NCBI GenBank assembly: GCA_964595485.1
Contig: CAZQQN010000031.1
Coordinates: 1-36,282, forward strand
DNA: 36,282 bases
Direction of reading: 5' to 3'
Source: CAZQQN01 sp964595485
GTDB taxonomy: Bacteria > Bacteroidota > Bacteroidia > CAILMK01 > CAYYUA01
Position 1 is the first letter of the stretch. The number at the start of each line of letters is the position of its first letter. The position numbers and the translations under genes were made by a program. The notes below the pieces were generated by a model. It had not been told where the DNA came from. It saw only the letters and a program-made list of their open reading frames with translations, and made no database searches. Below, piece by piece: positions 14,799 to 24,308 of this stretch.

Positions 14799-16289
14799 TT
14801 ACTTTTTAGCGGATTTTCTTTTTTTGATATTAAGGTTTTTCTCAAGCCACTCATCATAAGGGATTAAGTCATCAGAACCTTTTTCTTTCTTCCGGTAGTT
14901 TCTGATGAACTTCCTTGCTTCAGAGTTTAAAGATTTGTGTTGGTTCAGGTTAAGTTTTGAATCAACCAAGGAAAGGAACAACTGAAAAAATGTTTTCTCC
15001 TTTTTGAAATCTGGTTTATTCAACTCATCATCAAATAGCTTCTGAAATTGCGCATTTTTATAATCCAAGACCTCTAAATTATTGGCCTCATAGCACATCA
15101 TTAACTCCAGCAACTGGGTTTTCAACTTAAAACCAGTATCCAAGGATTTGAAGGTGGGATGGACGAAAAATTCATTGAGGGTATCCAGTGCTTTTTGAAC
15201 CTGGTTTGTGTAATAGTATAAAATTGCCGGATTCAAAAGGGTAAGGACTGGATACTTATTGGCTTTGATGTCCGGTTCCTCATTTTTAATATAATTTACT
15301 AAGTCAAGACCTTTCAGAGGGTCTAAATTCATATAGTTTAGCAAAAGACCATTGTAATAAAGTACCAGGTATTTCTTGTAGAAAAACTTCTGGTATTTTT
15401 CCATTTCGATCGCTAATTGGTTAACAAAAGCCAATGACTTCTCATACTCACCCAACTTGTAATGGGCGTTGATCAAATAGGTTAACATCCGTAATTTCAC
15501 TTCGTGGTTCTGCCTGCTGAACCACTGATTACCTTCAAACTTATCATAAGTCTGCTTTACATAGGTTGCTAAGTTTTTATAATCCTGGTTTTGGATCATG
15601 ATACTACTTATGGCCTGGTAAAGCTTTAATTGGTTATTCTTATCTTTCAATAGGTCCTGATCTTTAGAAAATTCTTGAATTGTTTGCTCAAGCATTTTCA
15701 TAACGCCTTTGGCACGTCTCCCCAAATTGTAAGACCGATTAATCCTGTGCTTAATCGTACCGATCAATTCATCCAGATCATCAAGTTTTTTCAGCTTTTG
15801 CTCATAAGATTTTTTAGCCTTTATATAGGGCTCTGGATTTATGACCATGTAATCTTGAGAAAGGTTTACGATTTGCCGGTATATCTGAATCAATGATTCA
15901 TAGTCATTGATCTTCCTGGCTTGTTTATCCGCTTTATTCAAATACTGATAAGCCAAATCCAATAGTTGCCTTTGCATGAAATAATTGGCTAATTGCCTGA
16001 GCATCTGAACTCTTGATAATGGCTCTTTACCGGAATGGAGAAAAAACAGGCTTTTATTCACATCTTTATTCACTTTATTTTTGAGCCGGTAAAAAGCATT
16101 TTTATTGGATTGGCCGAATAACTCTTCAGCAAGGAAATCATCACTGTATTCCGGGTACTTACGGTAGTAGTCAAATAGCTTTATATCTTTACGGTCATGT
16201 TCTGCATGTGATCTGGCAGTGATAACCTTGTAATTTTTTACCTCCTCTTTATTCAAGCTCTGAATCAGGGTTTTTAGAATATTCATCAT
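14799..16289 (-). CDS. Large helical protein of unknown function (TPR-like)
   Basis: The product of about 496 residues is lysine-rich and almost entirely predicted helical. Repeated helix pairs such as YFMQRQLLDLAYQYLNKADK, LVLYYNGLLLNYMNLD and ILYYYTNQVQKALDTLNEFF give a tetratricopeptide-like pattern without a strict TPR consensus. No signal peptide, membrane segment or catalytic motif is visible, so it is probably a cytosolic scaffold. The N-terminal block ILKTLIQSLNKEEVKNYKVI and the NAFYRLKNKVNKDVNKSL segment resemble conserved Bacteroidota hypothetical proteins, but I do not recognise a named family. ATG at 16289 (or 16286) is preferred over a TTG six bases upstream. It is divergent from the T9SS cargo gene at 16395 and convergent with the thioredoxin-fold gene. 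Confidence 0.75.
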   Translation of the reverse strand: MMNILKTLIQSLNKEEVKNYKVITARSHAEHDRKDIKLFDYYRKYPEYSDDFLAEELFGQSNKNAFYRLKNKVNKDVNKSLFFLHSGKEPLSRVQMLRQLANYFMQRQLLDLAYQYLNKADKQARKINDYESLIQIYRQIVNLSQDYMVINPEPYIKAKKSYEQKLKKLDDLDELIGTIKHRINRSYNLGRRAKGVMKMLEQTIQEFSKDQDLLKDKNNQLKLYQAISSIMIQNQDYKNLATYVKQTYDKFEGNQWFSRQNHEVKLRMLTYLINAHYKLGEYEKSLAFVNQLAIEMEKYQKFFYKKYLVLYYNGLLLNYMNLDPLKGLDLVNYIKNEEPDIKANKYPVLTLLNPAILYYYTNQVQKALDTLNEFFVHPTFKSLDTGFKLKTQLLELMMCYEANNLEVLDYKNAQFQKLFDDELNKPDFKKEKTFFQLFLSLVDSKLNLNQHKSLNSEARKFIRNYRKKEKGSDDLIPYDEWLEKNLNIKKRKSAKK

Positions 16290-16325
16290 AAGCAACTGAG
16301 CGTGTAATGTTATAAAAAATCAACT

Positions 16326-16356
16326 TTTGTATTCAGAAAAAAATCCTTTTAGTTTG
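16326..16356 (+). promoter_or_regulatory. Promoter of the T9SS cargo gene at 16395
   Basis: TTTG at 16326-16329, a 19-base spacer and TTAGTTTG at 16349-16356 match the Bacteroidota -33/-7 arrangement with one mismatch (TT for TA). Transcription would start near 16363, leaving a leader of about 30 nt. Confidence 0.6.
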
Positions 16357-16394
16357 CCATTTGTAAAGGTAATCAAGTTGAACAAATTCACAAT

Positions 16395-17444
16395 ATGGTG
16401 CTACAAAGACTGCTTTTAACCGCTTTATTATTTGTTTTTTCAAGCTTGACGTTAAATGCTCAACAAATTTTGAGTATTGATTCGGATAGCCTGCAAAGCA
16501 CTTACCAATTAGGCGATACAGACACGGTAACTTGTACCATAGAAAATGTCAGTTCATCTGATACCTTGTATGAACCTATTGATGTCCTTTATTTGAGCCA
16601 GCAAAAATCCAACGAGGGACTATTTGTAGATTCCTTTTCCAACATAATTCATCCCGGTGATATTAAAACGGTTCAGGCCATATTCAAAGCTACCGGTCAA
16701 TTTGTTGATATTGGTCAAAATAAAATTGATTTATTCTCAAGGGGGCTTTTCTCCGGAGTCATACGCTCAGATAGCACTACTAAAACCATCACAATAAAAG
16801 ATACCGTATCCCATCCTTTGGCAATTGATTTAAACCCTGATGATTCTGCGCAAACAATTCTTGAGGATACTTTAAGGATGGGCGCAATTGATACCTTCCT
16901 TTTCGGGATAACAAATAATGGGAATGCCCCTATTGACACGACAATAGACGTTCTGTATCAAGGGAAAAACGTGAACCAGGTTGGTACCATTAAAGATTCG
17001 GCCCAGATCAATTTAGCACCTAAGGACTCTGACACGATGTCCGGGACCTTTAATGCAAACAGTGCTTATGTACCGGGTGGTCCAAGTGGCGTAGCGATAT
17101 GGCCTTCTTTTACAGCAGATCCCGGATCTTTAGCAGGAGATACTGTTACCCATAACATTTTTATTAAAGATACAACCAGTAGTATCCCCAACCAATACAA
17201 AGCCACCCCTAATGCGGTTGAAATTTATCCTAATCCCGCCGCTCAAGCCATTCAAGTTAATTCGAAAAATGGTAAATCCATTGAATATGTAAGAATTCGC
17301 ACCCTGGGAGGAAAAACAATTAAAACTTACCAGGGCTCCACCAATACAATTCCCTTGAATAATTTGAAACAAGGTACATACCTTCTAAGGATTCAATTTG
17401 AAGATCATACAATGCTTTCCAAAAAAGTAATAAAAAGGCCTTGA
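16395..17444 (+). CDS. Secreted beta-sandwich protein with T9SS sorting domain
   Basis: This 349-residue protein has a signal peptide ending near LTLNAQQ (about residues 1-22). Two similar beta-rich segments follow (about 25-135 and 145-255) with the pattern GDTDTVTCTIENVSSSDT...PIDVLYL and MGAIDTFLFGITNNGNAPIDTTIDVLY. These resemble CARDB-type immunoglobulin-like domains. The last 75 residues (275-349) form a type IX secretion C-terminal domain, with VEIYPNP at its start, a TYLLRI strand and a basic end. It would cross the outer membrane through the T9SS and be released or attached to the surface. No enzymatic motif is visible; an adhesive or structural role is inferred. It has a good promoter upstream and a strong terminator downstream, so it is probably transcribed alone. 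Confidence 0.85.
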   Translation: MVLQRLLLTALLFVFSSLTLNAQQILSIDSDSLQSTYQLGDTDTVTCTIENVSSSDTLYEPIDVLYLSQQKSNEGLFVDSFSNIIHPGDIKTVQAIFKATGQFVDIGQNKIDLFSRGLFSGVIRSDSTTKTITIKDTVSHPLAIDLNPDDSAQTILEDTLRMGAIDTFLFGITNNGNAPIDTTIDVLYQGKNVNQVGTIKDSAQINLAPKDSDTMSGTFNANSAYVPGGPSGVAIWPSFTADPGSLAGDTVTHNIFIKDTTSSIPNQYKATPNAVEIYPNPAAQAIQVNSKNGKSIEYVRIRTLGGKTIKTYQGSTNTIPLNNLKQGTYLLRIQFEDHTMLSKKVIKRP

Positions 17445-17468
17445 GATTCATGTTGCTTTTGCTTTCGA

Positions 17469-17507
17469 AAAGGGCGGGCTACTTAGGTAGTTCGCCTTTT
17501 TCATTTT
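17469..17507 (+). terminator. Intrinsic terminator of the T9SS cargo gene at 16395
   Basis: GGCGGGCTAC and GTAGTTCGCC (17473-17482 with 17487-17496) form a stem with two G-U wobbles around a TTAG loop. Flanking A/T pairs extend it and a T-rich tail follows. It begins 24 bases after the stop codon. Confidence 0.85.
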
Positions 17508-17707
17508 CAATAGCCTGATCTTCGTCCAGTTAGCCATAAATAAGGTTTAAAAAGTACTTAGATTACTGAAAAAGCATTACTAAATAGCCATCTATATTGT
17601 AGCTCTCCCACACGTTATTAATTTTATAAGAATAAGAGGTTACTAAAAACTTACTTAGACCCTATTCATACTGAAACCTTTTGACTGCTAATACAAGTCA
17701 ATCAACA

Positions 17708-19138
17708 ATGTTTAGAACGGTTCAATGGTTGATTTTTATCTGCTTATTAGTTCCTCCTCCGGGAAAAGGGCAGGAGCTGAAAAATGGTGACTTTGAAAAT
17801 TGGCGCTCTGTTACCCATTATCAAAAACCGCAAAATTGGTTTACCAATAACAATACTTTCATAGACAATGATTTTCCCCCGCTTGTTAATAGATCTCCTG
17901 ACGCAAAAAATGGAAATTATGCCTTAAAAGTAACTTCCAGTGCATCCATTCGAAGAACAGGAAGAGCTACTTTGTTTAATCCCTACACCAGCACTTTATT
18001 GGATTCCGGGATAACTTACCGGCAAAGACCTGATTCCATTACGGGTTATGCCAAGTATGATATCAAAGCAGGGGACACGGCAAGAATCAGATTGGCATTT
18101 CTTCAAAATGTGGCAAATGGCGGAAATAATCTTTTAGGTAGTGTTATTGTAAAGATTTATGGTAGCGCTGATAAGTATGAGTTTTTTAGCATTCCTATTA
18201 ATTGGCGAACCCCCATCAACGAAAAACCTGATACTTTATCAGCTGTTATTGAAGCCAGCCAAAACGAGAATTATAACAATGAATTATTCGTAGATCAACT
18301 CAGATTTAAAAAAGGAAATTCCTTTTTGCCCTTGCCCAATGGTAATTTTGAGAACTGGGAACCGATAAATTCCAGCGAACCGAGCCATTGGCATTCACTT
18401 AACACTATGTCCTTAGCAACTTCCAGCAGAGTAATGAAAAAAACAAACAATGCTTATAAAGGGCAATATGCAGCTTTGGTGAAAAATATTTTAACTTACA
18501 GGGATTTTAAGATCGGTGTGGTTGAAAAGCAGAAAGAATTAAATCCACCCCATTCTTATCCCGATTCTGTCAAAGGGGTTTATCGGTATTCGCCAAAAGG
18601 AAAAGATTCTGCATGGATTGGTTACAGCCTTGTCGATTACATTAGGTCCATTGATTCAAGTGTAACCCTGATGGGTCAATTAAAAAAATTAGAGCCGACT
18701 GACCAATACAAACCTTTGCACCTCAACATCCCTTACACAGGCAACCAAAAGCCTGACTCCTTGTATATCCTTTTTTCATCTGGGCACATTAACTCCGACT
18801 ACCCAGGAAATTTGGAGAGTAAGCTCTACATAGACGACTTGTCTATGTCATTCAAAGAAAATACAGCCATTGAGCAAACCCCTAATGAATCAATAAGTGT
18901 CTATCCAAATCCTGTTAAAAATCAGTTAAAAATTGAAGGATTAAAGCAAACAAGACAGTTTAGGCTATTCGATAGGCAAGGTGATTTGCTAAAAGGTGTT
19001 ACCATAAAATGCGATAACAAATCAGGAGCCAGGCCTTATTGTATTGATTTAAGCCAGTTCAGTCCAGGCATTTATTTTTACCGAATAGGTGGAGTTAAGT
19101 CAGGTAAAGTAATCATCTCAAACAAAAAGTGGGAGTAA
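17708..19138 (+). CDS. Secreted protein with two FENW-type domains and T9SS sorting domain
   Basis: The 476-residue protein starts at ATG 17708, chosen over an in-frame TTG at 17681 because it gives a clean signal peptide (MFRTVQWLIFICLLVPPPGKG). It contains two tandem domains of about 180 residues, each opening with NG(D/N)FENW (residues 26-32 and 211-217). Each continues through a P..W.....N segment, an aromatic/beta-rich middle (YRQRPDSITGYAKY; HSYPDSVKGVYRYSP) and a closing (FVDQLRF; YIDDLSMSF) strand. This resembles the carbohydrate-binding-like PCMD/jelly-roll domains of Bacteroidota surface proteins. The final 81 residues (396-476, ISVYPNP at the start) are a T9SS sorting domain. Glycan binding is an inference; no catalytic motif is seen. 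Confidence 0.83.
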   Translation: MFRTVQWLIFICLLVPPPGKGQELKNGDFENWRSVTHYQKPQNWFTNNNTFIDNDFPPLVNRSPDAKNGNYALKVTSSASIRRTGRATLFNPYTSTLLDSGITYRQRPDSITGYAKYDIKAGDTARIRLAFLQNVANGGNNLLGSVIVKIYGSADKYEFFSIPINWRTPINEKPDTLSAVIEASQNENYNNELFVDQLRFKKGNSFLPLPNGNFENWEPINSSEPSHWHSLNTMSLATSSRVMKKTNNAYKGQYAALVKNILTYRDFKIGVVEKQKELNPPHSYPDSVKGVYRYSPKGKDSAWIGYSLVDYIRSIDSSVTLMGQLKKLEPTDQYKPLHLNIPYTGNQKPDSLYILFSSGHINSDYPGNLESKLYIDDLSMSFKENTAIEQTPNESISVYPNPVKNQLKIEGLKQTRQFRLFDRQGDLLKGVTIKCDNKSGARPYCIDLSQFSPGIYFYRIGGVKSGKVIISNKKWE

Positions 19139-19169
19139 GAAAGATTTTAATTAATCCATCTCACTCCCA
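19130..19169. terminator. Possible shared hairpin terminator between convergent genes
   Basis: TGGGAGT (19130-19136) pairs with ACTCCCA (19163-19169), with an inner AGAT/ATCT helix. It spans the stop codon of the plus-strand gene and lies just past the end of the minus-strand giant gene. No strong T-tract follows on either strand. Confidence 0.3.
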
Positions 19170-19189
19170 TAATATACACTATTAGCCAA

Positions 19190-22100
19190 TTAGTTGAGAT
19201 TCATAACCCGTTTTGTTTGAACATTACCATTTTGAATCATTTGAATCAGGTAAACACCTCCCCTATTAGCACCAGCATCAAATGGCAATGAATAATGGCC
19301 TTGACTGGAATGATTGATAGAACGATCCATTACTATCTTACCTTTCGCATTGTGTATAAGGAACTGTACTTTACCCGGCTTATTCATTGTATAATCAATC
19401 CGGGTTGAACCCTCAAAAGGATTGGGATAAACGTCAAAATCTCTTTTGGTTTGCCTATTGCCGATGCCTGTTCCTTCACTTTCAATAGTGATGTCCTCAC
19501 TAGTTTGGCTAGTGCATCCGTTAGTGGATTCAACCGTTAGGCTAACGGTATAATCTCCACTGCTACCGTATTCATGGGTAACATTTTTGCCGGTTTCGGT
19601 ATTACCGTCCCCAAAATCCCACTGATAACTCTGGTAACTCGAATCCTTGGGGGCAAAACTAACCTCACCAGAACCTTGGACCTGCTTTGTAAAATCACTG
19701 TTGGGTTTAGGATTGATGTTGATGGTCTTGTTGGTAACATCCTTACAGCCTTCATTGGAAATAACTTCTAAAGTCACTGTGTATTGGCCTGGCGATTGAT
19801 AAGTGGCAGAGGCATTCTGATCCGTACTTGAATCATTGTTCCCAAAATACCATTTACGTTGCAGTTTGTTTGGGTCACCTTGAAAACTTGTGGTGTCGGT
19901 AAAGTCAATAGGATTATTTACGCACTTGCCGTTGCGGGTAAAACCTGCCTGCGGTGTAGGGTTAACGGTAACCGTTTTGGTTGTGTCATGAGAGCATGCA
20001 CCGTTATTGAAGGTTCCTTTAACTGTTACCTGATAAGTACCGGCCTTGTTAAATAGAGACTTAAGATTTTTGCCAGTCCCAAGGGTTTGATTGTTACCGT
20101 AAGTCCAATTAATGTTATCCACACCCGAAGAGCCTCTGTAACTGAAGCTCGTGGAATCTCCAACACATTCTGTGCTGGCCTTAAAATCAACCCTGGGCTT
20201 TCTTTTTACTTTGACATTGCGGGAAATGGTATCAAAACACTGCGTAGAAGTATCTCTCACGGTTAGCTTCACTCTATAATTCTTAGCATTGTTATAGTTG
20301 TGGGTCGGGTTTTCACCAGTTCCCATCGTACCATCTGCAAAATCCCAATTAAAAGTGAGATTTTTATCTTTACCAGCAAAAGTACTTTGCTCAGTGAAGT
20401 CTACATCAAGGTTGTTGCAGGAATTGCTAAACTTAAAATCAGCAGAGGGGTTAGGCTGAACGGCTGCTTCATTTTGTGCTGTATCCTTACACCCTTTAGC
20501 AGTGGTAGTTATTAATTGAACCATGAATTGCCCGGATGTATCATAAGTGTGCGTTGGACTGGCCAGCACTGACGTATCCATATCGCCAAAATCCCACCTG
20601 TAATCACTTATATTGCCTGAAGACTGATTGTTAAAATTGGATGACGTCCCTTGACAAACAGTATCTACCATAAAATTAGCTTCCGGGACATCATAGACTT
20701 CAATATTTTTAGTGAGGCTCTGACTGCAGCCAAGTTGGTCTTCAACTGTTAAGGTAGCAGTGTATTGTCCAGAATCAGAGAATAAGTGACTCACATTTTG
20801 ACTGGAATACTGGGCGCCATCACTTAAAGCCCAATTGTAACCAAGGGTACTATCAGTTCCGGTAAACTTGGTGGAATTCTTTAACACTACCGAATCCCCA
20901 TCGCATACGTTCTTGACACTAAAATCCGCCATCAGGTCCGGGCTTGTCTTAATAAACCGCTTTCCTTTAGGGTTACAACCAGCGCTACTAAGGGTCACTT
21001 TTAAATTGAATTGTTTATTATTCATGGCAGAATCAATAACAATCCTTAGCCGGCCATTTTGATTATTAGTAGGTTTAATAAAGGTAGTATCAGCGGGGTC
21101 AAGGCCATTTAAACCAAAGCTTTGAGACTTGACGGTCCATTTGTTACCATAGTCAGCGTTGGTTAGCCCTTTAGGCGGTAAAATCTCGTAAGTGAGCGTA
21201 TCGCCAACGCAACCTATATCCCTTGAATTTTTTGTTCCGGCGCTATCTACGCCATCAAAAGGAGATCCCGGTTTTAAAATTTGCTTATTTAAGTTACTAA
21301 TTTCAACAACAACAGGAACCCGGTTACTAGTACAACCATCAGGTTGTGGTTCCCAATCATTGAGGTTCAAGCCAGGATTTTTCACTCCAGCACTCAAACT
21401 GCCACATGTAAAGTCTGTGGAATCATTATTATCACTTTTGCCTACCCTTAATAAATTATTGTTTGGACAAGAGGCAGGTCCAGCGCCATTCCAATTGTCA
21501 TCAATGGTTATGTTGAAGCCATTAATCGTCACATTCATAGCGTTAATTTCAGATGCAGACCAGCCCCATGCAACAAAATCCACTATTTTTCCTTTATCGT
21601 CTATGATCATAACCCAACCTGCATCACCTCTTACCCATGCGATGTTTGAGCCCCAATTGTTATCATTACGGGTTTGTACTGCTTTTCCCGGTATATTTCC
21701 AAGGCTCCAGGTGGGACCTAACACATCATTAATATCGTTATCATCATCCCCTATGGCAACGGTCCAACCATTAGCATCAATACTGGAATCCGAAATATTC
21801 TGTATCTCAACGGAATCAGTAGTACCCATATTCACTTCTGTGATCTTTAATTGAGGAGGAATTTTAGAGGCTGCGGCATAAAAAGTGTCCTGGCTATTAA
21901 TGGTACCAGTAGTGAATGAGTCTTTCGTAGATGTTAGTGGACCCCCTATAGCAGAATCATACCATACGGAAGACAAAGAATCAGGCGTTTGACTTACTAG
22001 CAGGGCAGAATTACCGGCGCAGACCGTATCACCGGTAGCCGTTGGCGAAGGAGGTGACTTCAGATTGGTTTGCGTTCCCTTTACACTATCGTTGGATGTT

Positions 22101-23785
22101 GATTTGTCTTTCGACCAATTGGTCCAGGCTTGAACGGTATATTGCTTACCATTTGTACTCAAATCCATCTTATTACTAAAACTATATTGAATGGTATCGC
22201 CCGGCTTGAATTGACTACTGATTGTCAACGTTTCACTAACCACAGCTTTATTGTCCACCTGATAACCAACAGTAACATTAGTACCGGATTTAATCGTATC
22301 CAAGCCTTTATTCTCAACAATACCTGTAAGGGTTTCATTTGATGAAAGGTTACAGGCATCTTCAAGTTGCAGAGATTTCATTTGCAGGTCTTTGTTTTCA
22401 ATAACCTTAAAATCATCAATAAGGATGTCATTGTAATAGGCTGTACTTGCGGTTGCCCTTACTATGAACCGCACCCTTACAGGACCGGATATAGAGTAAT
22501 TACCAAAATCGATTGTTTTTTTAAGCCATGAAGGGTCATCGCTTCGGTGAACTATAACACTGTCATGCCACATTGAGCCGTCATAAAAGTCGACTTGCAG
22601 GGTATTGTTATCACCCGGGTTATCGGTGTTATTACTAAAAAGGTAAAATTCAACACCGCGATTTCCGCTTGATGAACCCGTATCTATTTTCACTGACTCA
22701 AGCACAGCGGTATCACCGCCACTATTCGTTGAACCATCAACCCAGGCATAATTGCCGCCATTACCGGTATGATCGCCAGCTGAGGCGGCTCCATAAGCAG
22801 CCCCCGTACTATATTCCCATGTTTCATCACCAAAAGTGGACCAGCAATTTGGTGTTGATGAACCATCAAAAGTTTGGGCGTATGGAAAGAGGAAAATACC
22901 ACATTTTGTCTTAAAACTTTCGGGGCCTTTTTCTAAACTGCTGTCAGAGGGAGAGCATATTTCCTTGACGTAAAAGTCATAGTTAGTCGCATTACTTAAA
23001 CCAGTAATTGTACCAAAAGTATCATTGACCACCTTTGTCTTGCCATTTCCATAATTAAAACCACTTTTACCATATTCAATAATCCACTTATTGTTACCGC
23101 TGTTTTGAGATGTCCAATGCACTTGAGCAGAATCAGCAAATATGCTGTCGACCACCAGGTTTTTGGGCCTTTGGCAACTTGGTATTGCCTCGTAGTTAAA
23201 GTCGTCCACAAGGATTTCGCAGGCACCATCCCCATGCATCAGGGCAACATGGTCATCATTACCACTAATGATATTCATGTCATCCAGGTTAACAATGAAT
23301 TCCTTGAAAGTAGTGGTTGATAATTGACTGTTTTTAATCGTATCATAAGGTTTATAGGTACTGGAATTGCTAGAGTCACTCATGACACCAATAAGCAACT
23401 CCTCATCTGAGCCACATTCAAGAAAGGCTTCAAACCGGATTCGGTTATTACCATTGGAGAGATCTGAAAGACCAGGAGATATCAGCATGGCAGTATCTCC
23501 AGTTGTAATGTCTCCATCGTTAAATTCTACTACATTGGGAGAAGAAGGTGGGGTAAAACCTCCGGTTACATTATTATTAGATTGGTCAGCTGTTAAGAGA
23601 TCATTTCCTGATATATCAATTTCGCTCCAACAGCTTGGTAACGCCGGAACAGTCACACCATCAAAGCTATCCTTAAAAGGGGCATTTGAGGGGCATTGGG
23701 CCTTCGTTAAAATACCATTGCCCAACAATACAAATAGGCTTAAAGCTAATAGCTGTCCAATTCTCTTTATTCCATAAATTATCAT
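19190..23785 (-). CDS. Giant multidomain T9SS surface protein (jelly-roll, FN3, Ig, lamin tail, six PKD)
   Basis: This 1531-residue secreted protein has a signal peptide (about 1-30). Domains in order, by pattern, are: choice-of-anchor-J/MAM-like jelly roll (33-200), fibronectin type III (204-294), second jelly roll (297-462), CARDB-like (465-575), Ig-like (577-640), and a lamin-tail domain (645-805) with LKITEVN and VEIQNISDSSIDANGWTVAI. A beta-rich stretch (825-950), six PKD repeats (about 952-1440, with WDFGD-type cores) and a T9SS sorting domain (FDVYPNPF near the start of the last 90 residues) follow. Such proteins are exported to the cell surface in Bacteroidota and act as adhesins or matrix proteins. 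The target is unknown. Each PKD repeat carries a cysteine near its beginning and most a second near its end. It starts at ATG 23785; a TTAGTTTG element lies upstream. Confidence 0.88.
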   Translation of the reverse strand: MIIYGIKRIGQLLALSLFVLLGNGILTKAQCPSNAPFKDSFDGVTVPALPSCWSEIDISGNDLLTADQSNNNVTGGFTPPSSPNVVEFNDGDITTGDTAMLISPGLSDLSNGNNRIRFEAFLECGSDEELLIGVMSDSSNSSTYKPYDTIKNSQLSTTTFKEFIVNLDDMNIISGNDDHVALMHGDGACEILVDDFNYEAIPSCQRPKNLVVDSIFADSAQVHWTSQNSGNNKWIIEYGKSGFNYGNGKTKVVNDTFGTITGLSNATNYDFYVKEICSPSDSSLEKGPESFKTKCGIFLFPYAQTFDGSSTPNCWSTFGDETWEYSTGAAYGAASAGDHTGNGGNYAWVDGSTNSGGDTAVLESVKIDTGSSSGNRGVEFYLFSNNTDNPGDNNTLQVDFYDGSMWHDSVIVHRSDDPSWLKKTIDFGNYSISGPVRVRFIVRATASTAYYNDILIDDFKVIENKDLQMKSLQLEDACNLSSNETLTGIVENKGLDTIKSGTNVTVGYQVDNKAVVSETLTISSQFKPGDTIQYSFSNKMDLSTNGKQYTVQAWTNWSKDKSTSNDSVKGTQTNLKSPPSPTATGDTVCAGNSALLVSQTPDSLSSVWYDSAIGGPLTSTKDSFTTGTINSQDTFYAAASKIPPQLKITEVNMGTTDSVEIQNISDSSIDANGWTVAIGDDDNDINDVLGPTWSLGNIPGKAVQTRNDNNWGSNIAWVRGDAGWVMIIDDKGKIVDFVAWGWSASEINAMNVTINGFNITIDDNWNGAGPASCPNNNLLRVGKSDNNDSTDFTCGSLSAGVKNPGLNLNDWEPQPDGCTSNRVPVVVEISNLNKQILKPGSPFDGVDSAGTKNSRDIGCVGDTLTYEILPPKGLTNADYGNKWTVKSQSFGLNGLDPADTTFIKPTNNQNGRLRIVIDSAMNNKQFNLKVTLSSAGCNPKGKRFIKTSPDLMADFSVKNVCDGDSVVLKNSTKFTGTDSTLGYNWALSDGAQYSSQNVSHLFSDSGQYTATLTVEDQLGCSQSLTKNIEVYDVPEANFMVDTVCQGTSSNFNNQSSGNISDYRWDFGDMDTSVLASPTHTYDTSGQFMVQLITTTAKGCKDTAQNEAAVQPNPSADFKFSNSCNNLDVDFTEQSTFAGKDKNLTFNWDFADGTMGTGENPTHNYNNAKNYRVKLTVRDTSTQCFDTISRNVKVKRKPRVDFKASTECVGDSTSFSYRGSSGVDNINWTYGNNQTLGTGKNLKSLFNKAGTYQVTVKGTFNNGACSHDTTKTVTVNPTPQAGFTRNGKCVNNPIDFTDTTSFQGDPNKLQRKWYFGNNDSSTDQNASATYQSPGQYTVTLEVISNEGCKDVTNKTININPKPNSDFTKQVQGSGEVSFAPKDSSYQSYQWDFGDGNTETGKNVTHEYGSSGDYTVSLTVESTNGCTSQTSEDITIESEGTGIGNRQTKRDFDVYPNPFEGSTRIDYTMNKPGKVQFLIHNAKGKIVMDRSINHSSQGHYSLPFDAGANRGGVYLIQMIQNGNVQTKRVMNLN

Positions 23786-23866
23786 GTTATTACTAATTTT
23801 ATTCTATTCATAAAAACTGGTCTTAATTTATCAATGCTTACTTTATCGAAAAATTGTTAGTTTTTT

Positions 23867-23874
23867 CAAACTAA
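23867..23874 (-). promoter_or_regulatory. Possible -7 element for the giant T9SS gene
   Basis: On the minus strand this reads TTAGTTTG, the same variant as in the 16395 promoter. No TTTG was found at the expected -33 spacing. Transcription would start near 23860, with a leader of about 75 nt. Confidence 0.3.
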
Positions 23875-24118
23875 TTCAAACTACTTAAAAAAATTTAAAT
23901 AACCATTCAAAGATAAAAAATTTACTAGCCTGAAAGTAACTTAATTGCTTTTTTTGGAAAGTGATTTGAGTAAATTAATAAAGAAGTTGAGTTACAGGAG
24001 TCGTAAATAAAAACTGGTTCTACCACGAATTTTGTGGGTAAAAAAACCAAATTCTTCAGTTTTAGTGTTTAGGTAATAATGATTTGTCTAAAATACCGTT
24101 GATATGACGGCTCTGTGT

Positions 24119-24145
24119 GTCACTTTCTTTTAGAAAGAAAGTGAC
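24119..24145. repeat. Perfect 12-bp hairpin inside the putative element
   Basis: GTCACTTTCTTT (24119-24130) and AAAGAAAGTGAC (24134-24145) are perfectly complementary around a three-base TAG loop. I recall this CACTTTCTTT/AAAGAAAGTG motif as common in intergenic repeats of Bacteroidota, but I could not check that here. It has no T-tract typical of a terminator and no neighbouring gene end. Confidence 0.7.
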
Positions 24146-24292
24146 CAAAGAAATCGGGGCAGGGATATTTTTTCGGCCAAAACTACGACTAAGCCATTAG
24201 CCCTGTCGCATCTCAAATGAAGTTCCTCAATTATTTTACGCTTGGTAATTTATTGGAATTGTTTTGGGCTTACTAGACTCATGGTTATTTTA

Positions 24293-24308
24293 CACGGAAA
24301 CTTCCGTG
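24293..24308. repeat. Short hairpin inside the putative element
   Basis: CACGGA (24293-24298) and TCCGTG (24303-24308) form a 6-bp stem with a four-base loop, in the right half of the inverted-repeat-bounded element. Confidence 0.5.

Noticed and set aside
21192..21854. Rightward 220-codon open frame opposite the giant T9SS gene
   Set aside because: It is antisense to the lamin-tail and adjoining region of a clearly coding gene. The product is serine/proline/leucine-rich, as expected for a shadow frame.
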